Shown: positions 29,753 to 39,098, counted from the first letter of the stretch. The stretch is DNA of 64,000 bases from Colwellia sp. 20A7 (GCF_009832865.1 NZ_CP047130.1:4030001-4094000); one strand, 5' to 3'. Notes: generated from the letters alone by a model not told the origin. A program made the numbers and translations.

Positions 29753-30037
29753 ATGTCTTTGTCTACTATAATTGAAACCTTAGTACAAATAGCAAGTGAT
29801 GCTAGCATACAAAAACCAAAAGAAATTGAACAACTGCTAGTCAGTAATAATGTAGATAAACTCATTGCAACAGCAATTCTAAACAAAGATATCATTTCAC
29901 TTGAACGTAAGTTAGATGTTTGCCCTGATATAGTTTGTATTTTTGTTCAACCTAAAGATGATGAACCAGCAGAGCAAGAAGAAGATGAAGAGCAAGATAA
30001 AAATACAGAAAAAAATATATCTGTCATTAATTTTTAA
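29753..30037 (+). CDS. Borosin precursor peptide (SonA-like, split type)
   Basis: 94 residues from ATG 29753. Residues ~1-52 form a small helical domain (SLSTIIETLVQIASDASIQK, LLVSNNVDKLIATAIL), matching the position and size of the borosin-binding domain of SonA. Then comes a hydrophobic, cysteine-bearing core candidate, LDVCPDIVCIFVQP, and a very acidic tail (DDEPAEQEEDEEQDKNTE). N-methylation probably falls in the IVCIFV stretch, by analogy only. GGAG at 29748-29751 is one base from this ATG but an ideal seven bases from an in-frame TTG at 29759, so the true start may be the TTG (92 residues). No protease or exporter gene is adjacent. Confidence 0.82.
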   Translation: MSLSTIIETLVQIASDASIQKPKEIEQLLVSNNVDKLIATAILNKDIISLERKLDVCPDIVCIFVQPKDDEPAEQEEDEEQDKNTEKNISVINF

Positions 30038-31862
30038 TCCATTGGCTTCATTCCCCATAATAAAAAATGGACTAAATATCTTATGTTTATGTCTATTTTT
30101 ATATCTCTCATATAGTGATAAAGTTTATAGTAATGATATTTTAAACATAAATGAGCAACTTAATATTGCCGATAGTATACGAACTAGTGATCCTAGTAAG
30201 TTTCAAATAATAATCAATAAACTCAAAAAAAATAAAGACTCTTTATCTGTAAACCAAAAATACCATCTAACTTACCTTACTGCATACCAACAATCTATCT
30301 TAGGACAACTAGATAACTCCATAGTTACTTATAAGCAACTACTTACCTCGAATGCAAGTGCTGAAATTAAGTTCAGAGCAAGAATATCGATAATAAATAC
30401 ATATGCTTTTACACAAAATTGGGCAGAAGGTTTGTTACATTTATCAATATTACTGAAAGAACTTCCTGAAATAGAGCCACATGAAACACAGATGAACGGT
30501 ATTACCGTGGCTGCTGTTTTTTATAACCAACTAGGTCAGTATGCTTTAGGTTTAAAATATGCTGAACAACTTTCTACTCATAAACAATCCAAAAGAACAA
30601 GTTGCTTGGCTGCTGCAATAATTATTGAATCAAAACTACACTTAGAAAAATTACAAAATAATAATGACGAGATTAATAATGCACTAGAGCTCTGTGAGAC
30701 TGAAGCTATTGTAGTAAATCTCATTCGCTCTTATCGAGCAAGATTTGACCTAATAAATAATAAACCAGATAATGCTATAAAATTATTAGCTCCTCACTTA
30801 TCACAAGTAAACGCAACTAAATATCCTATACTTATTGTTAAGTTTTATAGTTTACTAGCCGAATCTTATTGGATCTTAGGAAATTTAGAGAAAGCCGAAG
30901 AGTTTGCTTTAGACGCCGTCACAATTGGGAAAAATATCAAAACAAACCAGTCAGTGGTATCTGCTTATAATCTATTGTATAAAATGGCAAAAAAACGTAG
31001 TAAACATGAAGAAATTGCCCTTAAATATCATGAAATTTACGCTGAATTAGATAAAGCATATATTAATGAAACTAAAGCAAAACACTTAGCTTTTCAACTA
31101 GCGGTACACAAAGAACTAGAGCAAAAAAATCAAATCGCGTTATTAAATCAACAGAATGATTTATTAATTGCAGAACAAGCCTTAATCAAAGCCAATGCAG
31201 AAAATACACGTTTTATTCTCCTGATATTAATCATAGTAATCTCAATACTATTACTTTGGGGTTCTCGATTATTACAAGCACATAAACGTATTAAGCAGTT
31301 AGCCGAATATGATCACCTTACTGGTATATATAACCGTGGCCATTTTTCTCAAATTGCTAACGCTGCATTAGACTATTGTAAAAGTGCTGGTCAAGAATTA
31401 AGTATCATCATGTTTGATTTAGATTACTTTAAAAAGGTTAATGATGACTATGGCCACGCTTGCGGTGACTGGGCATTAAAAAATGTTATTCATGCTTGTA
31501 AAGCTATTGGTCGTCAAAATGATATTTTTGCCCGATTAGGCGGTGAAGAGTTTTGTATATTATTAACGAGTTGCGATAAAGACTCGGCTTATCAACGTGC
31601 TGAAACATACCGACAAGCGATTGCTAACATTAACACGAAAGAATCTGGTTTTGATTTTAATATCACCGCAAGTTTTGGTGTTACTGACACTAAAACCAGT
31701 GGTTATGATTTAGATAAGATTTTGGCTGATGCTGATAGCGCCGCCTATTCATCTAAATATGCTGGAAGAAATCAAGTCACGATATTTCAAGCTAAAACAC
31801 AAAAAGAAGAGAAAAAAGAAAAAAATTCGACCGAGCTCGATTCTTCACGAAATGCTTTTTAA
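29985..31862 (+). CDS. TPR-repeat membrane protein with GGDEF diguanylate cyclase domain
   Basis: 625 residues from ATG 29985. N-terminal membrane segment or signal (ILCLCLFLYLSYS), a periplasmic helical-repeat sensor of about 350 residues with TPR-like units (YHLTYLTAYQQSILGQLDNS, LAESYWILGNLEKAEEFALD), a short coiled coil, a transmembrane helix (FILLILIIVISILLLW) and a cytoplasmic GGDEF domain. RLGGEEF is intact, and RQND five residues earlier is a c-di-GMP inhibition site, so it should be active and feedback-inhibited. The start is uncertain: ATG 29985 (purine-rich AGAAGAAG upstream) overlaps the precursor gene by 53 bases; TTG 30042 begins four bases after its stop. Confidence 0.85.
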   Translation: MKSKIKIQKKIYLSLIFNPLASFPIIKNGLNILCLCLFLYLSYSDKVYSNDILNINEQLNIADSIRTSDPSKFQIIINKLKKNKDSLSVNQKYHLTYLTAYQQSILGQLDNSIVTYKQLLTSNASAEIKFRARISIINTYAFTQNWAEGLLHLSILLKELPEIEPHETQMNGITVAAVFYNQLGQYALGLKYAEQLSTHKQSKRTSCLAAAIIIESKLHLEKLQNNNDEINNALELCETEAIVVNLIRSYRARFDLINNKPDNAIKLLAPHLSQVNATKYPILIVKFYSLLAESYWILGNLEKAEEFALDAVTIGKNIKTNQSVVSAYNLLYKMAKKRSKHEEIALKYHEIYAELDKAYINETKAKHLAFQLAVHKELEQKNQIALLNQQNDLLIAEQALIKANAENTRFILLILIIVISILLLWGSRLLQAHKRIKQLAEYDHLTGIYNRGHFSQIANAALDYCKSAGQELSIIMFDLDYFKKVNDDYGHACGDWALKNVIHACKAIGRQNDIFARLGGEEFCILLTSCDKDSAYQRAETYRQAIANINTKESGFDFNITASFGVTDTKTSGYDLDKILADADSAAYSSKYAGRNQVTIFQAKTQKEEKKEKNSTELDSSRNAF

Positions 31863-31919
31863 TTCATTATATTTTGAACTCATTATAATAGTAGTAAAGA
31901 TAACAGACTCATTATAAAT

Positions 31920-31968
31920 AAAGCACTAACGCTTAGTTCAAGCTAGTGCTTTAAGAGCTAGCTTGAAC
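31920..31968. repeat. Overlapping inverted repeats between convergent genes
   Basis: AAAGCACTA (31920-31928) can pair with TAGTGCTTT (31944-31952), and GTTCAAGCTAG (31936-31946) can pair with CTAGCTTGAAC (31958-31968). The two stems share bases, so only one forms at a time. The first is followed by a weak T-run equivalent and may be the terminator of the cyclase gene or of prmA. Confidence 0.6.
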
Positions 31969-32005
31969 TACAGCAAAAATATCTATCTACTACCTATCTT
32001 GTAAG

Positions 32006-32887
32006 CTATTTACGTTGGCCATTAAGACGAACCCACTCTTCTTGTATAGTTACAGGCTCCATATCACACCATTGACCGTAGATATCTTGTAGTGTTTGCG
32101 CTTGCTCTTCTAATACACCAGACAATGCTAGTAAACCTTTATCACCAACATAGTCCATAATAGTAGGCGCTAACTCACGCAGTGGTCCTGCTAATATATT
32201 AGCAACAACTACATCGGCTTTAAAAATAGGCTGATCTTTTGGAAGATAAAGTTCTAATCTGTCATCTACATTATTACGTTTCGCATTAGCAAGGCTTGCC
32301 TGTAATGCCTGTGGATCAATATCAATACCAATAACTTTCTTAGCACCCAGCTTTAGTGCGGCTAATGACAATATACCCGAACCACAACCAAAATCGACTA
32401 CCGTTTTATCTTGAAGGTCTAAACCGTCAAGCCATGTTAAGCAAAGTGCTGTCGTAGGATGTGTGCCTGTACCAAAAGCTAACCCTGGGTCAAGCATAAC
32501 ATTGACCGCATCTGGCTCTGGCACATCACGCCAGCTTGGACAAACCCATAAGCGCTTACCAAACTTCATTGGGTGGAAGTTATCCATCCACTCACGCTCC
32601 CAGTCTTTATCTTCTAATTGCTCTAACTTGTATTTCATTTGCTTTTTATCAGGATGAATACCTTGTAAATAACTAATCACGTTGTCCATATCATGACTCG
32701 CATCAAACAAGCCCATAACAACAGTGTTAGACCAATAAAGCACTTCATCACCAGGTAAAGGTTCATAAATAGGTGTGTCTTTAGCGTCAATAAAAGTAAC
32801 TGCTTGTGAGCCACAGGCTACTAACCAATCACTATACTTTTCTGCAGTTTCTTCATTAGCGCTTAATCTAAGTTGTATCCAAGGCAT
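32006..32887 (-). CDS. prmA: Ribosomal protein L11 methyltransferase
   Basis: 293 residues. Trimethylates L11. The N-terminal substrate-recognition domain ([20 protein letters not shown]) is joined to a class I methyltransferase with [20 protein letters not shown] (motif I), [10 protein letters not shown] and [15 protein letters not shown] containing the NxxxGP active-site signature. Usually paired with dusB-fis in relatives; here about 4 kb of accessory genes separate prmA from dusB, consistent with insertion of the borosin locus. Confidence 0.96.
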   Translation of the reverse strand: MPWIQLRLSANEETAEKYSDWLVACGSQAVTFIDAKDTPIYEPLPGDEVLYWSNTVVMGLFDASHDMDNVISYLQGIHPDKKQMKYKLEQLEDKDWEREWMDNFHPMKFGKRLWVCPSWRDVPEPDAVNVMLDPGLAFGTGTHPTTALCLTWLDGLDLQDKTVVDFGCGSGILSLAALKLGAKKVIGIDIDPQALQASLANAKRNNVDDRLELYLPKDQPIFKADVVVANILAGPLRELAPTIMDYVGDKGLLALSGVLEEQAQTLQDIYGQWCDMEPVTIQEEWVRLNGQRK

Positions 32888-33027
32888 GTCATTTTTCCGA
32901 TGAAGTTAATTAAATTGATTGTGGTTATTTATGAACATTGTTTATTCTGATCATACATGTTCGTAATGATAGTTTATCATTCATTGATGCTAGAGTAGGA
33001 ACAAATTCATTTAATACGTAAAATATA

Positions 33028-33516
33028 ATGTTAGATTTACTCCCTGATTTATTCGACCTTTATCCTGAACAATTACAACTAGCTGAGCCAGTATTTAATG
33101 ATTACGGTGGTAACGTTATTTTTTCAGGTGAAATTGTCACTGTATCTTGCTTTAACGATAATTCAAAAGTAAAAGAATTAGTTGCCACCGATGGCACAGG
33201 TAAAGTCATGGTAGTTGATGGTAAAGCTAGCACTACCAACGCTTTATTAGGTGATATGTTAGCAGAAAAAGCGGTTGAGAATGGTTGGCAAGCTATTGTG
33301 ATCAATGGCTGTATTCGTGATGCTGGTACTATTTCTACATTACCTATTGGCGTGAAAGCGCTAGGCTGTAACCCAATAAAAACAGAAAAGTTAGGTGTTG
33401 GCGATATTAATGTTGATATCACCTTTGCCAATTTACACTTCAAGGCTGGCGACTTTATTTACGGCGATTTAAATGGTTTAGCCATTAGTAAAAATCGATT
33501 AACCATAGACGAGTAA
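33028..33516 (+). CDS. rraA: Ribonuclease E activity regulator RraA
   Basis: 162 residues. Binds the C-terminal region of RNase E and slows RNA decay in E. coli. PDLFDLYPEQLQLAEPVFNDYGG at the start; VMVVDGKASTTNALLGDMLA and VINGCIRDAGTIS form the central domain related to aldolases. Normal length. Divergent from prmA. Confidence 0.93.
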   Translation: MLDLLPDLFDLYPEQLQLAEPVFNDYGGNVIFSGEIVTVSCFNDNSKVKELVATDGTGKVMVVDGKASTTNALLGDMLAEKAVENGWQAIVINGCIRDAGTISTLPIGVKALGCNPIKTEKLGVGDINVDITFANLHFKAGDFIYGDLNGLAISKNRLTIDE

Positions 33517-33587
33517 AGATTTTCATTACAGGCTTATGATAAAGTTAAGCCAATTAAGTTAATAATGTCTTTGTACTAAGTTATGTA

Positions 33588-34553
33588 ATGAAATATTTTC
33601 CTGTTTTCCTCGATGCAAAAAATATATCCGCTATGGTGGTTGGCGGTGGAGAAGTGGCTACCCGTAAAATTGAATTACTATTAAAAGCAACGACTCATAT
33701 CACTATAATGAGCGAAACTGTATGCGTTAGCATTGAACGCTTGATCAATCTTCACCAATTAACTTGGCTAGCACATAATTATGAGCAGGGGCATTTAACG
33801 AATATTAATTTAGTGATTGCTGCCACCGATAATGCCCTTATTAATGAAGCGATATCTAAAGAAGCAATACCTCTTAATATATTGACGAATGTAGTAGACC
33901 AACCTGAATTATGTACCTATATTACGCCAGCTATCATTGACAGAAGCCCAATGCTTATTGCGCTATCAAGTTCTGGCAGCTCACCGATTCTCGTACGTAT
34001 GTTAAGAGAGCAAATTGAAAAAACACTTCCTCAAGGCTATGGAAAACTTGCCGATTTTTCATATAAGTTTCGTGATCATGTCAAAGCACGCGTTAAAGGA
34101 TTACGTAATAGGCGCAGTTTTTGGGAAAGTATTCTTAAAGGGCCTATAGGACAAGCTGTACTTGACGGTGATCAACAAAAAGCAGAACAACAGTTAATTG
34201 CCAGTATAAAACAAGAAATAGCGCCGCCTAGCGGTGAAATCATTTTTATTCATACAAAGAACGGTAACCCTGATAACTTAACGCTAAATGCCCATCGAGC
34301 GATGCAATTTGCCGATGCTGTTTTCTATGATGAAGATGTTAATAATGAATTAATTGAATATGTACGACGTGATGCTGAAAAGTTTTTACAAACTATCAGC
34401 TCGAGTATATTGATTAATTATCAACATGCTATTGAGTTAGCCGCACAAGGCCAAAAAGTTATTTACTTACTAAACGGCAATGAAGTATTACCTAAGAATG
34501 CCGCATTAGCGGACAGCGATATAGCCACTCAAGTAATAATAAGTGGCGAATAA
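33588..34553 (+). CDS. cysG: Shortened siroheme synthase: precorrin-2 dehydrogenase with truncated methylase domain
   Basis: 321 residues against about 460 for CysG. The N-terminal half is a complete precorrin-2 dehydrogenase/ferrochelatase: FPVFLDAKNISAMVVGGGEVATRK, LVIAATDN, CTYITPAIIDRSPMLIALSSSGSSP, and the helical dimer domain ending near residue 210. The rest (SGEIIFIHTKNGNPDNLTLN, FADAVFYDEDVNNELIEYVR) is recognisably the start of the uroporphyrinogen methyltransferase domain, but it lacks the glycines of the SAM loop and stops after about 110 residues. A separate cobA-type methylase must then exist elsewhere if siroheme is made. I use the symbol in the broad sense. Confidence 0.85.
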   Translation: MKYFPVFLDAKNISAMVVGGGEVATRKIELLLKATTHITIMSETVCVSIERLINLHQLTWLAHNYEQGHLTNINLVIAATDNALINEAISKEAIPLNILTNVVDQPELCTYITPAIIDRSPMLIALSSSGSSPILVRMLREQIEKTLPQGYGKLADFSYKFRDHVKARVKGLRNRRSFWESILKGPIGQAVLDGDQQKAEQQLIASIKQEIAPPSGEIIFIHTKNGNPDNLTLNAHRAMQFADAVFYDEDVNNELIEYVRRDAEKFLQTISSSILINYQHAIELAAQGQKVIYLLNGNEVLPKNAALADSDIATQVIISGE

Positions 34554-34603
34554 CCCAATCCTTCTTGTATTAGGTGAACTAAGTAGTATTAAGTGAACTA
34601 AGT

Positions 34604-34636
34604 AATATTAGGTGAGCTAGCCTCACCTAATATTTT
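34604..34636. terminator. Bidirectional terminator
   Basis: AATATTAGGTGAG paired with CTCACCTAATATT, five-base loop, then a T-run. It is preceded by three imperfect repeats of TATTAAGTGAACTAAG (34568-34615), which look like slippage copies of the stem. Confidence 0.85.
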
Positions 34637-34649
34637 TCTTTACCACGCA

Positions 34650-36356
34650 CTACAACGACATAACAAAATCGATTAATGATTGACGATCAGCTTCCGCTAA
34701 AGCCATATAAGCATTTTTACTTTGCTCGGCTTCACCACCGTGCCATAGAATAGCTTCTTCAACATCTCCAGCCCTACCATCATGTAAAAACCCTGCCGCT
34801 GGGTTCACTGTTTTAGTTAAACCGATTCCCCACAAAGGCCGAGTTTTCCATTCCTGACCATTCGCGGTAAAATCACGACGGTTATCAGCGAGTCCTTCGC
34901 CTAAGTCATGTAATAACATATCGGTAAATGGATAAATATGTTGCCCTTTTAGTACCTCTGGCGCAGCTAAACCACCCACAAAAAATTTGCCTGTAGACGT
35001 AATAAAATCAGGTTGATGACACCCAGTACAATTCACTTGGGTAAATAATTGTGCACCGGCAATCACTGACTCATCGTTAATATTACGCCTAGCTGGAACC
35101 GCTAACGTTTCAGCATAAAAAACCACTTCATCTGAGAACTGCTGAGTTGCTTCGGTATTTCCTTGCTCATCAGTACCTGTGTCAACAAACCCAGTACGTG
35201 CAAGGTAGCTATCGTGTAACGGAGTATTAAGTACACTCTCTTCAGGGAATAAGGGGTTAGTTATCCCCATATCGCCACGTAACGCTTCAAGTGATTGTAC
35301 TCGAACACTAGGTGTACTTGCTTTCCAACCAAAGCGTCCTAATGAAACGGGAATAGGATCATTGTTTTTAGCTTTTACCGGATCAAAAACCCAATTAGGA
35401 CGACCAGTAATACCGTCATTATTAGAATCGTTCTCATCGGCTAATGCTAAAATATCAGCCTCACTAATCAGCTCAAGTAACCCTAAACCAAATATAGGCA
35501 TACCATTTCTTGGGCTGTAACGTACATTCGCTTGCAAAATAGCGCTATTTAGCGAATTTTCAACGTCTACATCATAAGGTTTTTCAATTGAAAACACTGG
35601 TTTTTTAAGGGTTACCGTATCACCATCAGCATACGTTACCGTTGAATATTCATAAGAAAGATAAACATTAGCTTGACCAATAAAAGGATTCTCTTGCCAA
35701 TCATCCCGAGCCTTTAGTACACCTCGATGGAATAATTGCGTACCAAAACCATCAACACCTACATTTTTACAATAATTATTTTCTACTGATGGCGCCAAAC
35801 ATTCACCATCATCAATACTCATACGTAAAAATATTCCGGCATTAGAGCCCAATAATACCCGACTTTCTCCTGCAGCTAAGGTAATAGTAGAGGGGCGTCC
35901 ATCACGTTGATGACATGAATTACAATCTTGATTATTAAATACTGGCCCTAAACCGTCTAAATCAGGGTGTTCATTATTCGGTGCTGTAGTAAAGGCGGTT
36001 TCAAAATGTGTGTCACCAGTTAAATGCTTATCTAACTCTTCAGAAGTTAAATTTGGCATGGGTGTTGAAAACCCATGCCCTGAATCGCTAGCATCAATCG
36101 CTGTTGCATCACCGCCTAATAAACTTACAAAAGTATAGGCTGCTTGTGGTTGCTCGGCTTCTTTGGTTGTATCATCTGAGCTACTGGAGTTACAACCAAA
36201 CATAATCATTGTACTAGTTATGGCGAGCACTAGATGAGACTGCTTGGCTTTGTGTCGTTTCGTTGAACTATCTGAATTACTTAGTTTATGTAAATAATTT
36301 AGTTTACTTAAATAACTTAACTTTTTTAACTTACTTAACTTACTTAGATTAATCAT
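34650..36356 (-). CDS. Di-haem cytochrome c oxidoreductase family lipoprotein (DUF1111)
   Basis: 568 residues. Two c-type haem motifs, CNSCH (145-149) and CTGCH near residue 445, with a methionine-bearing C-terminal half typical of the MauG/peroxidase-like DUF1111 group. The lipoprotein signal ends at Cys55 (STMIMFGC), unusually far in: it is preceded by about 30 residues of Leu/Ser/Lys repeats (SKLSKLKKLSYLSKLNYLHK) encoded by short DNA repeats, so a later start is possible, although no other ATG fits. It is next to imelysin and a porin, the usual iron-acquisition set, and may reduce or oxidise iron at the cell surface. Confidence 0.88.
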   Translation of the reverse strand: MINLSKLSKLKKLSYLSKLNYLHKLSNSDSSTKRHKAKQSHLVLAITSTMIMFGCNSSSSDDTTKEAEQPQAAYTFVSLLGGDATAIDASDSGHGFSTPMPNLTSEELDKHLTGDTHFETAFTTAPNNEHPDLDGLGPVFNNQDCNSCHQRDGRPSTITLAAGESRVLLGSNAGIFLRMSIDDGECLAPSVENNYCKNVGVDGFGTQLFHRGVLKARDDWQENPFIGQANVYLSYEYSTVTYADGDTVTLKKPVFSIEKPYDVDVENSLNSAILQANVRYSPRNGMPIFGLGLLELISEADILALADENDSNNDGITGRPNWVFDPVKAKNNDPIPVSLGRFGWKASTPSVRVQSLEALRGDMGITNPLFPEESVLNTPLHDSYLARTGFVDTGTDEQGNTEATQQFSDEVVFYAETLAVPARRNINDESVIAGAQLFTQVNCTGCHQPDFITSTGKFFVGGLAAPEVLKGQHIYPFTDMLLHDLGEGLADNRRDFTANGQEWKTRPLWGIGLTKTVNPAAGFLHDGRAGDVEEAILWHGGEAEQSKNAYMALAEADRQSLIDFVMSL

Positions 36357-36441
36357 TGGTAGGATGCCCAGAACAGGTGTAGATTATTGTGCATCCTTGC
36401 GCAATAATTGTTGAGAATGACTCAATAAATAATTAACGAAC

Positions 36442-37587
36442 CTATTGTTGCCAATCTTGTAGTTTAGTTAAGACATCATTTTCAAAAGAGGTTTGTAACG
36501 TTGATAAAGCATCTATCGCTGCTTGAATTCTCACACGCGCATCAGCATCATTAATGGCTTGCCTAAAAGGTAAATCACTCTCACCAGCAATCGCTTCAAT
36601 GGCTGCAATAGCATCCATTATTTCAGTATCTACTCTTGTGGCAAGATCAGCATCAGCTGCATTAACAAAATCAATAATACCGGCTTTATCAGCCTGCCCT
36701 GAAAACTCACCGCGATAAACATTTTGTACGCCACGAATATTGTCAGTAAAATCAGCGAGTGAATTCCAGCTATATTGTGATTCCACTTTAGAAGTATCAA
36801 TATTGTCGATATTACTACCAAACGGTTCCGCTATTTTGCCATTACCTACCTCATCAATAATACCAATCATACCGTTGATTAATTCTTCTACTACACCCAA
36901 CTGAGATGCATAAATATCATTATTCGTAGTCAATAATAAGTCTTTGTATGCCGGTGAATTAGCATCATTCGGATCATTCGCAACTATCCATGCATCTAAC
37001 AATGATTGCGTATAAGTTTTAAATACTTCTGCAGCAGCAGATAAATACTCACTTTCAAGTGTAGTCATTTCATCAATGCTTTTCTCATTATCTTCTACAC
37101 CATCACCAAACAATAGAAACTCCATGGTATGAAAACCTTGAACATCATCATTAAACGTTTTGAGTTCATCAGCACTAAAACTTGCTTGAGATGCTAATAA
37201 CGCCTCTAAATCGCTGGTATTTAACGGCCAAGTATCTAAATGAGGATCAATAGAAAGTGCGTCAACTGGGCCAAAGATGTGTGATTCACCTTGCTCCCAA
37301 GGTACTCTAACATCTTTCCAAGCTTGCTGAGCTAACGCTAAATTCTTATCTGTTGGTGTGTTTACCAAATTTTGAGTTGCTAATAAAAAGTCTGCCGCAC
37401 CATCATTAAGGTTTTGATAGCCCGCAACGATCACATCATTAGTTAAATTAGTAATCATTTCAGTTGCTTCAAAGCTGAAATTAGTTTCCACAACGGTAGG
37501 CGTTTCAGCGTCTGACGAACTACCACCACAAGCCGTTAGTACTAATGCCGAGATAGCCGCTGCTAATAAAGATTTCTTAAATATCAT
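36442..37587 (-). CDS. Imelysin family iron-regulated lipoprotein
   Basis: 381 residues. Lipoprotein signal MIFKKSLLAAAISALVLTAC, then an all-helical imelysin (peptidase M75 / IrpA-like) domain. The GxHxxE signature is GFHTME near residue 150, and WKDVRVPWEQGESHIFGPVD is the other conserved block. Family members bind iron at the outer membrane; protease activity is doubtful. An AAGGGACAT ribosome binding site is clear. It lies 85 bases upstream of the DUF1111 gene on the same strand, after the porin. Confidence 0.92.
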   Translation of the reverse strand: MIFKKSLLAAAISALVLTACGGSSSDAETPTVVETNFSFEATEMITNLTNDVIVAGYQNLNDGAADFLLATQNLVNTPTDKNLALAQQAWKDVRVPWEQGESHIFGPVDALSIDPHLDTWPLNTSDLEALLASQASFSADELKTFNDDVQGFHTMEFLLFGDGVEDNEKSIDEMTTLESEYLSAAAEVFKTYTQSLLDAWIVANDPNDANSPAYKDLLLTTNNDIYASQLGVVEELINGMIGIIDEVGNGKIAEPFGSNIDNIDTSKVESQYSWNSLADFTDNIRGVQNVYRGEFSGQADKAGIIDFVNAADADLATRVDTEIMDAIAAIEAIAGESDLPFRQAINDADARVRIQAAIDALSTLQTSFENDVLTKLQDWQQ

Positions 37588-37643
37588 GTTATGTCCCTTA
37601 TTTAAATTTCGTTAATTTTGTTAATTTTGTTATTTTGACCGTG

Positions 37644-39008
37644 CTATATAGAAAAGAAGTAACCCATAGACAAACTAAAGCTAGTGCTATCATCTAAGTT
37701 GCTTTGTGCATGTTTTGTTTGTGCGGCCTGTGTTTTAAGTACAATATTTTTAATCGGATAGTAGTTCATACCTAAGGCAATAGACTGGGTATTGAAACGG
37801 TCAGTGGCTAGACCTTGTTCAACTTTTTTGATCGGATTTGCATATTCATAAATAGTATATAAATAGAGAGGTTTGCTGACATTGAACAGATCTTGACTGT
37901 TATACGATAACTCGACAAATGCCGATTCAGCTTCGCTGCCTAATTGTGAGAAATTGCCCGGCTTTAACCCTGGGGTTGTTTTATTCGCATTAGTAATCGC
38001 TTCACTATCATCTAACGACCCAAATAAATATTGACCACGAACAAGCCAATTCTCATAACTGTATGCTCCATGAAGACCAATAATGGTAAGGTTACCGTCG
38101 CCATCAACTTTTGTATCATTATTTCTATTACCTGAAGTATCCCCAGTATAAAAACTAACGCCTATGCCTTTACCCACTTTTATATCACCGTAATCTAAGC
38201 GAAGTGTGAATGCTAAATCATCGGCATTTACTGTTTCAAAACGTCTTTGATGACCAGTCGCGATCCAGTTATAAGTGCGAAAAAATTCTGAATTAAGACC
38301 TGTGGTAATTAAGGTTTGTGCGGTAAAGCCATTCCACTTACTTATTAAATTTACGCCGGTTTCATGCCAAACTTGTGGAATAAGCGTTGCTTCACTCCAA
38401 TAGCGCTGAGTAGAAACATACTGTGTCGGTTTATGTAAATCAGTCCCTAGACCTACAGGTACAAAAATATGTCCCATCTTCATAGTGAAGTATTTATTGG
38501 CAATATATTGAGCTTGCATTTTTTCAACAATAATTTCCCCACCGGCTTCAACTTCCGTTTCAAACTCGCCAAATTCTTCAAAGCCGTCATATTCTAAAGT
38601 TGAACCTGTACCACCATGTTCATATTCAAGCTCGATCTCAACTTGCCACTTAGGATCAAAATCGTAAACAAACTCTAACACTACGCGCTCTAAGTCGGTT
38701 GTTGCTCTTCGCTCAGGGTTTGTATCTTGAATGTTCTGATAAACGTCTTCACTTTTATAAAGTACACTGCCATAAGAATTAATCTGCCAATTCTTTTTAA
38801 CATCAAAATCTTGACCTGTATTCAATTGCTTATTTTCAGAGGCTTTAAGCGAGTCTGCTTTTAAAGTCGCTAATTGTTTTTCAATTAACGCGAGCTGTTG
38901 TTGTTGCTTTTCTAACGCTAACTCCAACTCTGACTGAGTTGCCGCAACACTCTGATTATTAAAAGAGCAGAGCCCATAAACTAAGATAGATACAAATAGA
39001 CGTTTCAT
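37644..39008 (-). CDS. Outer-membrane porin of the iron locus
   Basis: 454 residues from ATG 39008 (MKRLFVSILVYGLCSFNNQS, signal peptide). A TTG six codons upstream is possible but would precede the signal unnaturally. After the signal comes a coiled coil (LELALEKQQQQLALIEKQLA), typical of porins with a trimerising N-terminus, then a beta-barrel with alternating strands ending in Phe-Ser-Ile (SLSMGYFFSI), the C-terminal aromatic signature slightly altered. First gene of the porin-imelysin-DUF1111 operon, under a Fur-like site. Confidence 0.85.
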   Translation of the reverse strand: MKRLFVSILVYGLCSFNNQSVAATQSELELALEKQQQQLALIEKQLATLKADSLKASENKQLNTGQDFDVKKNWQINSYGSVLYKSEDVYQNIQDTNPERRATTDLERVVLEFVYDFDPKWQVEIELEYEHGGTGSTLEYDGFEEFGEFETEVEAGGEIIVEKMQAQYIANKYFTMKMGHIFVPVGLGTDLHKPTQYVSTQRYWSEATLIPQVWHETGVNLISKWNGFTAQTLITTGLNSEFFRTYNWIATGHQRRFETVNADDLAFTLRLDYGDIKVGKGIGVSFYTGDTSGNRNNDTKVDGDGNLTIIGLHGAYSYENWLVRGQYLFGSLDDSEAITNANKTTPGLKPGNFSQLGSEAESAFVELSYNSQDLFNVSKPLYLYTIYEYANPIKKVEQGLATDRFNTQSIALGMNYYPIKNIVLKTQAAQTKHAQSNLDDSTSFSLSMGYFFSI

Positions 39009-39081
39009 TAACCCAACCAAATACAAATAAGAACCAATTTTATTTGTATTTATGATAATTCCTCACCACCAATATTGCAAG

Positions 39082-39098
39082 TGAAAATCATTCTCGTT
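39082..39098 (-). promoter_or_regulatory. Candidate Fur box
   Basis: Minus strand GAGAATGATTTTCA, close to the Fur consensus GATAATGATTATCATT, 75-90 bases upstream of the porin ATG. The match is by eye; regulation by iron is inferred from it and from the operon content. Confidence 0.55.

Noticed and set aside
29943..29984. TTG start at 29943 for the cyclase
   Set aside because: Lies deep inside the precursor gene with no ribosome site; a later start gives a more normal membrane-signal N-terminus.
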